NCBI RefSeq assembly: GCF_003269065.1
Contig: NZ_QLTA01000006.1
Span: 1-64,000 of the forward strand
From: Paracidovorax anthurii
GTDB taxonomy: Bacteria > Pseudomonadota > Gammaproteobacteria > Burkholderiales > Burkholderiaceae_C
Length of the DNA stretch: 64,000 nucleotides
Direction of reading: 5' to 3'
Part shown: piece by piece, positions 27,992 through 36,115 of the stretch
How the letters are laid out: each line of letters begins with the position of its first letter
Numbering within the stretch: position 1 is the stretch's first letter
Notes under the pieces: generated by a model
What the model was told of the DNA's origin: nothing
The model's database searches: none
What the model saw: only the letters and a program-made list of their open reading frames with translations
Program-made: the position numbers and the translations under genes

Positions 27992-28972
27992 TCAATGGGC
28001 GGGACCGATGGCCCGCAGAAGGTGCCGCTGAAAGAACGCCAGGACCTCGGCGTTGAAGGTCGCATGGAACGCAACGCGGTCAAAGCCGGCCCCATCGCGG
28101 CACAGGCCGGGCAGTGTGGTGGCCATGGCCGGCGAGCACGGCGCGAGAAAAGCGAAATGGGCCGCGCCGGAGGCCACATGCCATTCGGGCGGTGCCGGCA
28201 GTCCCTGGCGAACCGTGTCCACGGAGGCGGGCGTGACGCCGTCACCGCCATATTCGGAAGCCCAGAGCTGAACCGGGACCCCCACCTGTTTCAAGCCCCG
28301 CGCGTCGAAAACACTCAAGGGATCGGCCACGACGGCCGCCTTGATGCGCGGGTCTGGCACGGGTGGGGCAGGGAATGCCCGGCGACGAATCTCTTCACAC
28401 AAGGGCCGCGGGGATTCCGGCGGGCACAGGTCCTGGCGCAAGGCCCAGTCCGGCTGGGCACCGACCGCCGCCAAGGCGGTATAGCCTCCCCGGGAAAAGC
28501 CGAAGATGCCCACTCGGCTGGGGTCCAGCCGGGCGCGACCGGGCCAGCGGCCCAGCATGTGGTCGACGAGCCGTTTCATATCCACCGGCCGGGTGGCGAA
28601 TGCCGACAGGTGGCCCTGGCGGCTGAGGTCGCGGAAGTTGTCCCCAGGGTGGCTGATGGCGGCCACAACGAAGCCCGCGTCGGCCAGTGTGGCCGCCGTG
28701 TCGTGGTGGCCCAGGAATGAGCCGCCGGTGCCGTGGGAGACCACGACCAGGGGGAGCCCTGTGCCCATGACCGGGCAGTCCTTGAGGCCATCGATGACCA
28801 GGGGGTCGAGGGCGATGCGGCCCGCAGGCGCATCGCAGGGCGACCAGACGGCTCCGCGCAATGCGGGCCCCTCCCGGTCGGCGGGCACCTCGATGAAGGC
28901 GAAGCCCGCTGCATGGGCCAGGGTGGCCGACAAGAAAAATGCGGCGATGGAAAGCAGGCAGGGTCGGGTCAT
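27992..28972 (-). CDS. Secreted alpha/beta hydrolase (dienelactone-hydrolase / PAF-acetylhydrolase-like)
   Basis: 326 residues with a signal peptide (about 1-22, ending LAHAAGF). The core includes LVVVSHGTGGSF (oxyanion region), the nucleophile elbow GFSRGG near residue 158, a candidate acid in the VQLWASEYGGDGVTP region and a His in SGAAHFAFL. Two cysteine pairs (CDAPAG...KDCP and LCPPESPRPLC) suit an exported protein. Substrate unknown. The start overlaps the regulator stop (ATGA), so it is probably under the control of that AraC protein. It is convergent with the LysR gene. Confidence 0.85.
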   Translation of the reverse strand: MTRPCLLSIAAFFLSATLAHAAGFAFIEVPADREGPALRGAVWSPCDAPAGRIALDPLVIDGLKDCPVMGTGLPLVVVSHGTGGSFLGHHDTAATLADAGFVVAAISHPGDNFRDLSRQGHLSAFATRPVDMKRLVDHMLGRWPGRARLDPSRVGIFGFSRGGYTALAAVGAQPDWALRQDLCPPESPRPLCEEIRRRAFPAPPVPDPRIKAAVVADPLSVFDARGLKQVGVPVQLWASEYGGDGVTPASVDTVRQGLPAPPEWHVASGAAHFAFLAPCSPAMATTLPGLCRDGAGFDRVAFHATFNAEVLAFFQRHLLRAIGPAH

Positions 28973-29829
28973 GGCATTCGGGCCGTACGGATGGGGATCA
29001 GCAGGTCGGTGAGCAGGTCGGCCTGCCCGGCATCGCGCGGCGAGTTCAGGTAATGCTCCAGCGCCGGCCTGTCGTCGGGTTCGTATCCGCTGGACGGCAG
29101 CCAGCGCGCGTAGAGCGCGGCCATCGCCGCGCCGATGCGGGCATAGGGGCCCGCGAGGCGGTGCCGCGCATAGCGCCCGGCCGGGATGTCGAGGGTTTCC
29201 AGCCCTGCATCCATCGCCGCGTGGGGCTCGGGGACGACCGCCGCGGCGTAGTACCTGAAGCCGGACGCGGGCACTCCGGGGTCTCCATAAGAGGCGCCCA
29301 GCCGTTCGGCTGCGCGGGTTCCGCAGGCCAGGTACAGCCGGCGCTGGGTATGGGGAATGGTCGCGATGGGGCCGGCATGCCGCAAGGCCAGCACCCGTTG
29401 CGCGGGGCGATCGATGACCTGGACCGCCAGCGGGTGGGCAGGGGCGCCCTCCGCAAAGGGACCACCACCGCCCGGCCCGACCTGGTGCAATGCTCTCTGG
29501 AAGGCCTGCGGAGACTGGCCGGTGAACTGGCCGAAGGCGCGCGTGAAAGCCTGCGGGCTGTCGTAGCCCACGGCCAGCGCCACCTGCGTGATGCTCTCCC
29601 TTCCTTGCTCCAGCAGGTGCGTCGCGCGTGCCAGCCGGACGCGGCGTACCGTGGCGGCGACCGTTTCCCCGACCACGCTGCGGTACACGCGGTGGAAGTG
29701 GTAGGGCGAGAAATGCGCCATCGCCGCAAGGTCTTCCAAGCCGTGCTCGGCCATGGGATTCGCCACGATGAAAGCGACGACACGCGCGACACGCTCTCGA
29801 TAGTCTTGTTCGGCACGGTGGTTTCTCAT
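28969..29829 (-). CDS. AraC-family regulator with GyrI-like effector domain
   Basis: 286 residues. The N-terminal AraC HTH pair (about 10-110) reads LEDLAAMAHFSPYHFHRVYRSVVGET and ITQVALAVGYDSPQAFTRAFGQFTGQSPQAF. The C-terminal ~160 residues (VQVIDRPAQRVLALRHAGPI ... IPAGRYARHRLAGPYARIGAAMAALYARWLP) are the SOUL/GyrI-like ligand-binding domain seen in Rob and SbmC-type proteins. It likely responds to small hydrophobic compounds and controls the coupled secreted hydrolase. Confidence 0.92.
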   Translation of the reverse strand: MRNHRAEQDYRERVARVVAFIVANPMAEHGLEDLAAMAHFSPYHFHRVYRSVVGETVAATVRRVRLARATHLLEQGRESITQVALAVGYDSPQAFTRAFGQFTGQSPQAFQRALHQVGPGGGGPFAEGAPAHPLAVQVIDRPAQRVLALRHAGPIATIPHTQRRLYLACGTRAAERLGASYGDPGVPASGFRYYAAAVVPEPHAAMDAGLETLDIPAGRYARHRLAGPYARIGAAMAALYARWLPSSGYEPDDRPALEHYLNSPRDAGQADLLTDLLIPIRTARMP

Positions 29830-30004
29830 CGCATGCCAGTGTGCCGCGGCAGGCTGGGGAGCGCTTAGCGGATCTTGCGCAATTGGCGTCGAAGCGGCTG
29901 GCTGTGCGCAATGCCTGCGAGCGGATGGCCCGGCGAATCAGTGCATTCGGGCCGTGTGTCGCCACAAGACCAGCGAATGAAAACGGGTCGTCCGGATGCG
30001 CCGA

Positions 30005-30056
30005 CCTACCCGAAGGAGTACCTACCGGAAGAGGTAGTTACGCGGAATTTCGGTAG
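30005..30056. promoter_or_regulatory. Repeated CCTACC / GGTAG boxes upstream of a secreted hydrolase
   Basis: CCTACC occurs at 30005-30010 and 30021-30026, and the inverse GGTAG at 30033-30037 and 30052-30056. The inner pair forms a CTACC-N6-GGTAG dyad. The cluster ends about 47 bases before the hydrolase start at 30103, in the gap shared with the AraC gene, so it could be an operator. The binding protein is unknown. Confidence 0.4.
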
Positions 30057-30102
30057 AAGGTCAAATTTCCGCTGTACAGAATAATCAACAAGTGCAGCGA
30101 GG

Positions 30103-32133
30103 ATGGCTTTGATCGGTTCGAAAATTGCAGCAACTGTCGCGTTCTCGCTGCTTGCATCCGTGGGCAGCGCCAATGCGCAGACGCGGCTCAACTGGCCTTT
30201 CAGCCAGTTTGCGCAGTCGGCGCTGCCGGATTATCCGGACGTGATCGGCGAATACATCCAGATCGCGGGTGGTGAGCTCGACGCCAATGCGTACACCCTG
30301 CGCACGCCTGCCGAGCTGAACCAGGCCACGTTCCTGCGCGTGCGCTCGGCGCTGGATGGCGAGTTCCCGCAAAAGGCCCATGCCGTCATCGTGGCCATGC
30401 CGGGGTTCTCCAGCACCCCCGCGCACTGGCTCTATCTCAGCGCCCAATTGCTGCACAAGGCCCATCTCCGGCAGGGGGGATGCCGGGACGGCCAGCGCGC
30501 GGTCGATTGCCGCCTGGAGGTGTGGGTCGTGCAGCGCCGGGGCGCGCACCTTGCCGATACCCGGGGCGCCCGCGCCGCGATCCTGGGCGACAGCCCCGAG
30601 GCGGCGGTCGAATACTATTTCGGGCCCTCCATCATGGGCAGCGACGGCCGGTTCGCGCTGGATGGCCGTGGCAAATTCCCGCTGGCGTCCCCGAAGGCGC
30701 TGGCGGGCCGGCCCGGGGCCGCTTGGAAGCCCCTCGAACAGGGCGACGTGCCTTTCATCGCCGACTGGGACTTCGAGACCTATGCCCGCGACGTCGATCG
30801 CATGCTGGCGCTGGTCCAGCAGAAGACCGGCAGCAGGAACATCTTCCTGGCCGGCCACTCGCAGGGCGGCAGTTTCGCCAGCCTGTACGCCGGCCGCCTG
30901 AGGCCCGACGGCACCCGCGGCTTCCAGCACCTGGCCGGAATCGTGATGCTGGACGATGCCGGTGCCTATGGCACCGATGGCTACCCTTCCGCGCAGCAGG
31001 CGGATGCCCACCGGCAGGCCATCGATGCGCTGCGCGGTGGCCGCAGCCCGGTCTACACCGATGCGGTCGGCCTCAACCTGGCGTCCGGCCCGGCCGCCGG
31101 AGCGCGCGAGATCGCCAGCATCCGCTATTACGCCCGGGAGAACGCCGCCAGCGAATCGCTGTTCGCCCCGCGGCAGGCCGGCATGATCGTGCCCACGTCG
31201 CAGTTCCCCGGAACCACGGCCGGAACCGCCAACGCCTTCCTCGGCCAGATCCGGCTCTCGCATCTGGCGCGGGCCGGCATGAACTTCGACACCAGCCCGA
31301 CCCGTTCGGATTCGGCGGCCTACGGCCCGCTGCAGGTCAATCTCCAGGAGCCGCTGGTGGTGGCGGTGGGGCAGAGCCTGGGGCTGCTGGACTTCACGCC
31401 GAGGTCGGGCACGTCGTCGCAGTGCGATGCCGGCTCGCTGCCGGGGATGTGCGTGCCCTTGCCGTCGCAGATCGATCCGGGCCGGGTGTACGGATGGCAG
31501 GAGGCGGGAGGCCGCTCCGCCATTGCGCGCGAGGCCAAGGTCGGGGTCGGCCAGGCGGCGCAGTTCATGAAGGCCTATGCCTGGACCAGCAACCGCACCA
31601 ACATCCGCCCGGTGACCTACGCCTTTCCCGTCAGCGGGCCGCGCACGGTCGATGCGCGCGAGATCGTCACCAACAACTGGTATCCCTCCGAGCGCTACGA
31701 CGCCGACATCCGCTTCCTGGGCGGCGGCTCGAAGTTCACCTTCGTGCACGACGGCGTGCGGATCGACATCGACAAGACGGCCATCGACATTCCCCTCTAC
31801 TACGCCCACCGCGCGGCACCGTCGCCGGCGATGCCATCGGTCTTTCCCGGGGTGCGCGACTACACCTACATCGGCCCGACCGGCACGCTGCAGTCGCAGG
31901 TCGCGGCGGGCAAGTCGCCGCTTCCGTCCACCATCAGCTCCCGGTATTACCGGCACACGGACTACGTGGCGGCCGACGACACGCTCGGGGACGCCGCGGA
32001 TGCCCCGCCGCCGGGCGAGCCGGGCAGCAGCCTGGTCGCCAATACCTTGCTCGACTGGGTGCTGGCCCGCACCGGCACCGAAGGGGCCCGCGTGCCGACG
32101 CCCTGGCAGCTTGGCGTGGTGCGCAGCAGGTGA
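30103..32133 (+). CDS. Large secreted alpha/beta hydrolase, unassigned family
   Basis: 676 residues with a signal peptide (about 1-25, ending SANAQ). An esterase-like segment HAVIVAMPGFSSTPAHW precedes the lipase-box nucleophile GHSQGG near residue 248. A long C-terminal half (about 350-670) lacks familiar motifs; the PLYYAHRAAP and RYYRHTDYVAADDTLGD segments may hold the catalytic His and Asp. Not confidently placed in a named family; an esterase or polymer/oligomer hydrolase is likely. The Shine-Dalgarno is poor (GCGAGG abuts the ATG). It is the last gene before the biosynthetic cluster, 236 bases upstream on the same strand. Confidence 0.75.
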   Translation: MALIGSKIAATVAFSLLASVGSANAQTRLNWPFSQFAQSALPDYPDVIGEYIQIAGGELDANAYTLRTPAELNQATFLRVRSALDGEFPQKAHAVIVAMPGFSSTPAHWLYLSAQLLHKAHLRQGGCRDGQRAVDCRLEVWVVQRRGAHLADTRGARAAILGDSPEAAVEYYFGPSIMGSDGRFALDGRGKFPLASPKALAGRPGAAWKPLEQGDVPFIADWDFETYARDVDRMLALVQQKTGSRNIFLAGHSQGGSFASLYAGRLRPDGTRGFQHLAGIVMLDDAGAYGTDGYPSAQQADAHRQAIDALRGGRSPVYTDAVGLNLASGPAAGAREIASIRYYARENAASESLFAPRQAGMIVPTSQFPGTTAGTANAFLGQIRLSHLARAGMNFDTSPTRSDSAAYGPLQVNLQEPLVVAVGQSLGLLDFTPRSGTSSQCDAGSLPGMCVPLPSQIDPGRVYGWQEAGGRSAIAREAKVGVGQAAQFMKAYAWTSNRTNIRPVTYAFPVSGPRTVDAREIVTNNWYPSERYDADIRFLGGGSKFTFVHDGVRIDIDKTAIDIPLYYAHRAAPSPAMPSVFPGVRDYTYIGPTGTLQSQVAAGKSPLPSTISSRYYRHTDYVAADDTLGDAADAPPPGEPGSSLVANTLLDWVLARTGTEGARVPTPWQLGVVRSR

Positions 32134-32294
32134 CGGTCATGGAGCGAACCACGCCGCAGGCGGCGCCGATGCCGGGGCCCTCGTGATCGCGCGCCGCCGC
32201 CGCTGGCGCGGCTGAACCCTCCTGAAGGCGGGCAGGGCGGGGTGGTTCGCACCGCTCCTGATCTTGATCCGCCCCCGCTACCCCTTGCCCCGCT

Positions 32295-32309
32295 CCGAAC
32301 CGGTTTCGG
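32295..32309. promoter_or_regulatory. Imperfect palindrome upstream of the biosynthetic cluster
   Basis: CCGAA-N5-TTCGG lies 60 bases before the first cluster gene, in the 236-base leader (32134-32368). It is the only dyad I see there and could be an operator. No convincing -35/-10 pair was identified. Confidence 0.3.
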
Positions 32310-32368
32310 TGGGGGCTGTCCGCCGCATTGCGACTTTGCGATTTGCCTTTGCCCCTCCAGGGAGAACC

Positions 32369-33910
32369 ATGTACAGCGATGAAGTGAAAACGGACGTGGC
32401 CCCGGCCAGCGCCAAGTCGGTGAAAGCCGAAGTGGTCACCATTGGCCTGGCCCAGTTGATGTCGGCGACGGCCGACGTGGCCGAGCTTCAGGGCCGGCTG
32501 AAGCAGTACACCATGTACTGCAAGGCGAACAACGTGCCGATCCAGCGCCCCCTCGTGGGCCAGCTGGAGTCCGCGATGTCCTCCGCCCTCGAAGTGGCCG
32601 AGGCCAGGATCCGGCACGAGGGCGGATTGCAGGCCGAGAGCGAACTCGACCGGCAGACCATCGAGTGCGAGCAGCTCGCGCGGATGATGCTGCAGACCAA
32701 GAGCTACGTCATCCAGTGCCTGGAATGGTGCGCCCCGGCCTACGAACAGTCCCACTCCAACCAGTTCTTCGATCTGTGCGCGCAGCGGAATGCGCGGGTC
32801 AACTACGAGCGCTACGAATCGAAGGAGGTGGAAGCCATCGAGCGGCAGCTGGCCGAGGTGCTGGGCTACGACACCACGCAAAAGGCCGTGGTGCTGACCT
32901 CTTCCGGCATGTCGGCCTATGCCATCGTGGAAGCCTTCACCGTGCGGGAAATCCTGAGCCCGGGCGATACGGTGCTGGTTTCGCCCTACATCTACTTCGA
33001 GGCCTCGGGGCAGCTCACCACGCTGAAATCGCTCGACGTGGTTTTCGCCGAGAGCTACGACGTGGAGCAGATCCTCGCGCTGGCCGAGGCGCGCCAGCCC
33101 CGGGCCATCTTCCTGGACCCGTTGTCCAACACGCCCGAGCAGCGCCTGATCGACCTCGACCGTTTCTTCCGCGAGATCGGGTCCCGGATGACCGGGGCCG
33201 TCACCGTCGTGGTGGACGGCACGATGTCGCCGGGCTGCTACCGGCCCGAATGGAGCGATGCCGGCGGCAAGGTCGAGGTCATCTACTACGAGAGCTGCTC
33301 CAAGTACCTGCAGCTCGGCTTCGACAGCATGATGGCCGGCTACGTGCTCGCGCCCATCGCCCACCGGGAGAAGCTGGGCATCATCCGCCGCAACACGGGC
33401 GCCATCCTCTCGCGGGACTGCGCCAACACGTTCCCCCGGTACTCGGCCGATACGCTGTGGAAGCGCATGGACATCATCGCGCGGAACGCGATGGCGGTCA
33501 TGGACCATTTCTCGGGCCTGGATGCCGTGCAGTCCCTGGTGGAGGTGCACTATCCCGGCCACGCGTCGCACCCGGACCACGAGGTCGGCAAGCGCTACAA
33601 GACCCTGGGGGGCTGCGTGTCCTTCAAGTTCCGGTCCGGCAACGACTACCCCAAGCTCAACCGCTTCATCAGCGAGCTGATCGAGGTCTGCACCGCCCGG
33701 GGCATCCGCCTGATCAAGGGCGTGTCCTTCGGCCACACCGTTCCGCGGGTGTCGGCGTCGTCGGCGATGGCCGGCTTCGACAAGCCCTATATCCGCCTGT
33801 TCGTGGGGGCGCTGGGCGTCGAATCGACCCAGGCGCTGTGCAAGGCGATCGAGCTGACCCTGCTGGCGGGCAGCTATCTGCAGAGCGAGCCGGCCCATGA
33901 GCTTGCTTGA
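32369..33910 (+). CDS. PLP-dependent Cys/Met-metabolism-type enzyme (cystathionine gamma-synthase fold), cluster gene 1
   Basis: 513 residues; AGGGAG precedes the ATG at 32369. Residues ~165-505 follow the cystathionine gamma-synthase / O-acetylhomoserine sulfhydrylase fold: SSGMSAYAI (PLP phosphate contact), SPYIYFEA, FLDPLSNTP, VVVDGTMSPG (cofactor Asp) and SCSKYLQLG with Lys at about residue 312 as the Schiff-base lysine. The first ~160 residues are an extra, largely helical domain not usual in the family. Enzymes of this fold do beta- or gamma-replacement/elimination on activated amino acids, or C-C and C-O bond formation in natural-product pathways such as RtxA of rhizobitoxine. The synthetase gene overlaps by 14 bases. 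Confidence 0.85.
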   Translation: MYSDEVKTDVAPASAKSVKAEVVTIGLAQLMSATADVAELQGRLKQYTMYCKANNVPIQRPLVGQLESAMSSALEVAEARIRHEGGLQAESELDRQTIECEQLARMMLQTKSYVIQCLEWCAPAYEQSHSNQFFDLCAQRNARVNYERYESKEVEAIERQLAEVLGYDTTQKAVVLTSSGMSAYAIVEAFTVREILSPGDTVLVSPYIYFEASGQLTTLKSLDVVFAESYDVEQILALAEARQPRAIFLDPLSNTPEQRLIDLDRFFREIGSRMTGAVTVVVDGTMSPGCYRPEWSDAGGKVEVIYYESCSKYLQLGFDSMMAGYVLAPIAHREKLGIIRRNTGAILSRDCANTFPRYSADTLWKRMDIIARNAMAVMDHFSGLDAVQSLVEVHYPGHASHPDHEVGKRYKTLGGCVSFKFRSGNDYPKLNRFISELIEVCTARGIRLIKGVSFGHTVPRVSASSAMAGFDKPYIRLFVGALGVESTQALCKAIELTLLAGSYLQSEPAHELA

Positions 33911-35858
33911 GTCCCCGCGCATCGGCGGCGACCGCGCGCAGGCGCCTGCGCGCGCCGCGCAGCCGGGCCGGTTCGTGCTGCTGCCGCCGCCCAATGTGAC
34001 GGGCGACCTGCACCTGGGGCACGGCTTCAGCTTCACCCTGCTCGACACCTGCGTGCGGTACCTGCGCAGCCAGGGGGAGGTGGTCCATTTCCGGCCGGGC
34101 ACGGAGCATGCGGGGTCGCGCGCGGAGATCGCCTACAAGCGCCAGCACGGCGGCCGCTGGGACATGGCGGATTTCCTTCGCTGGCAGCAGGAGACGCGGC
34201 GGTCGATCCTCCAGCAGATCGCGTACATCGGCCTGGATGCCGACTGGGACGCCGAGTACAACTCGATGGACGGCACGCGCGTGCAGTTCATGCAGCGCGC
34301 GTTCGTCCAGCTGCAGGGCGACGGCTACATCTACCCGTCGGTGGAGATGGTGAACTGGTGCCCATGCTGCCGGACCTCGATCTCCGAGATCGACGTGAAG
34401 TACGCCGCCGAGCGCATTCCCCGGCTGCTCGTGTCCCACGCCGATGCCGGAGGAGGTGGCATCACCATCGCCACGCATGGCCTGGAGCGGCTCCTGGGCG
34501 CCACCGCGCTGCGGATCGCGCCGGAGCATCCCCGTTTCGCCCCACTGGTCGGCCAGGAGGTCCATTTGCTCGGCAGCCGCCTGCGCATCCAGGAGGGCAA
34601 AAGCCATCCGGACCTGGCCCCTGATTGCCTCACGATCTGCAACCCGCAGGTCAACCCGGCCGACTTCCAGCCGCCGGGCGAGGCCGCCCCGGTCAACACC
34701 TACGACCGCGATGGCAACGTCAGCGCGCACTACCCCGCGTTCCGCCGGGATTCCCTGGCGGCCAGCCGCCGGGAGATCGAGCAGGCCCTGGCGCGGGATG
34801 GATGGACGGTGGCACGCGAAGACACCGACCACCAGGTGGCCCGCTGCGGCGTGTGCTCCACGGAGCTCCATCCGCGGGTGTCGGGGCAGTGGTACTTCGA
34901 CGTCCGCAAGGGGCTGGAGCGGGCCGGGAAGCCGCCGCAGTTCCATTCCGCGCTGTGGCAAAAAGGGTTCGAGCTCTGGCTGGACAAGCTGCGCCGGCCC
35001 ATCGTGAACCAGTACCACGAGACGCTCAACACCAGCTACTACGGCGGTTACGCCACCAACCGCGACTTCCAGGTATCGAGCCAGTCGCTGTGGGGGCAGC
35101 CGCTGCCGGTCTGGCACTGCCAGGCCTGCGGCCACGCGGTGGTGGCGCAGGAGCGCCCGGCGCAGTGTGCCCAGTGCGCCGGCGACGGTTTCGAGCCCTC
35201 GCCCGACGTCATCTCCATCTTCTTCAGCTGCTGCCTGATGGGGCCTTCGGCCAACCCGTCGGACGCGATGGAGAACGCGGTCGATTTCACCGTGTGCGGG
35301 CACGACATCTACCACTACTGGGGCTCGCTCAAGAACATCCTGGCCTGCGCGCTCGGCTACGAAGCCGGCTTCGGCTCGCTGATGGTGCACGGCCTGCTGG
35401 TGGACCAGCAGGGCGAGAAGATGACCAAGTCCAAGGGCAACGTGATCGACATCCGCGCCGTCATCGAGCGCTACGGTGTCGATGCCTTGCGCGCCGCCGT
35501 CTATGACGCGGCCCACAGGGATGCCAACAAGCCCTACATCCGCTTCGACGTGCAGCAGCTCGAACGGCTCCAGCCCCGCATGGCCGAGCTGGGCCGCAGG
35601 CTGGCGCAGCCCGCCGAGGCTCCCGCAGAAGCTCTTTGCGAAGTCATCACGCAGGACGAGGTCGCCCAAGCGCAGGCGCAGGTCGATCGCTTCATGCGCA
35701 CCTTCCAGATCGGCGCGGCCTACCGGGCCGTCATGGCGCTGGCCGAGCGGCCCGTGCTCGCCTTCTCCTCGCTCGCCGTGCGGCAGGCGTTCTGCCGCCT
35801 GCTGTCTCCCTTCCACCCCGGACTGGCGGCATGCCAGCCGCCGTGCACGCACCCATGA
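33897..35858 (+). CDS. Shortened ValRS-like class I aminoacyl-tRNA synthetase paralogue, cluster gene 2
   Basis: 653 residues against ~900-950 for ValRS. LPPPNVTGDLHLGHG near residues 29-43 holds the HIGH motif as HLGH, and KMTKS near 509 is the KMSKS motif. ATP activation is therefore plausible. Only ~140 residues follow KMTKS, so most of the anticodon-binding and coiled-coil part is missing. The editing insert is degraded: the TTRPET-type peptide reads THGLER and the HDxxD-type motif reads NPADF. The VSG-FD pocket region reads VCGHDIYHYW. Cysteine knuckles (WCPCC; CQAC...CAQC) may bind zinc. It probably activates a non-standard amino acid for transfer to a carrier protein or small molecule. 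It overlaps genes 1 and 3. Confidence 0.85.
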   Translation: MSLLESPRIGGDRAQAPARAAQPGRFVLLPPPNVTGDLHLGHGFSFTLLDTCVRYLRSQGEVVHFRPGTEHAGSRAEIAYKRQHGGRWDMADFLRWQQETRRSILQQIAYIGLDADWDAEYNSMDGTRVQFMQRAFVQLQGDGYIYPSVEMVNWCPCCRTSISEIDVKYAAERIPRLLVSHADAGGGGITIATHGLERLLGATALRIAPEHPRFAPLVGQEVHLLGSRLRIQEGKSHPDLAPDCLTICNPQVNPADFQPPGEAAPVNTYDRDGNVSAHYPAFRRDSLAASRREIEQALARDGWTVAREDTDHQVARCGVCSTELHPRVSGQWYFDVRKGLERAGKPPQFHSALWQKGFELWLDKLRRPIVNQYHETLNTSYYGGYATNRDFQVSSQSLWGQPLPVWHCQACGHAVVAQERPAQCAQCAGDGFEPSPDVISIFFSCCLMGPSANPSDAMENAVDFTVCGHDIYHYWGSLKNILACALGYEAGFGSLMVHGLLVDQQGEKMTKSKGNVIDIRAVIERYGVDALRAAVYDAAHRDANKPYIRFDVQQLERLQPRMAELGRRLAQPAEAPAEALCEVITQDEVAQAQAQVDRFMRTFQIGAAYRAVMALAERPVLAFSSLAVRQAFCRLLSPFHPGLAACQPPCTHP

Positions 35859-36115
35859 ACACGCCCATCACCCATCACCCCTACCTGGCCGCCGATGTCG
35901 GGGCCATGGCCGCGGAGGTCCTCGAAATCGACGCCGGCGCCGTGGATGCCGGCCGGAGCCTGAGGGACCAGGGACTGGATTCCCTGAGGCTGCTCTTCCT
36001 CATCGACAAGCTGGAGGGCCGCTTCGGCATCAAGCTGGTGGGCGAGAACCTGAGCCCCGACGACTTCCGGTCCGTCGATTCCATCTGCCAGCTCCTGAGA
36101 GGCCACCATGCATAA
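35855..36115 (+). CDS. Acyl carrier protein, cluster gene 3
   Basis: 86 residues from an ATG overlapping the synthetase stop (ATGA). The 4'-phosphopantetheine attachment site is QGLDSLRLL with Ser near residue 45, in the usual helix-2 position, followed by the acidic recognition helix (LIDKLEGRFGI). It would tether an acyl or aminoacyl group as a thioester. Adjacency to the ValRS-like enzyme raises the possibility that the amino acid is loaded here, as carrier-protein-specific synthetase homologues do elsewhere. Confidence 0.88.
   Translation: MNTPITHHPYLAADVGAMAAEVLEIDAGAVDAGRSLRDQGLDSLRLLFLIDKLEGRFGIKLVGENLSPDDFRSVDSICQLLRGHHA

Noticed and set aside
33897-35858. Housekeeping valS gene
   Set aside because: Too short, degraded editing motifs, altered pocket and operon position within a biosynthetic cluster.
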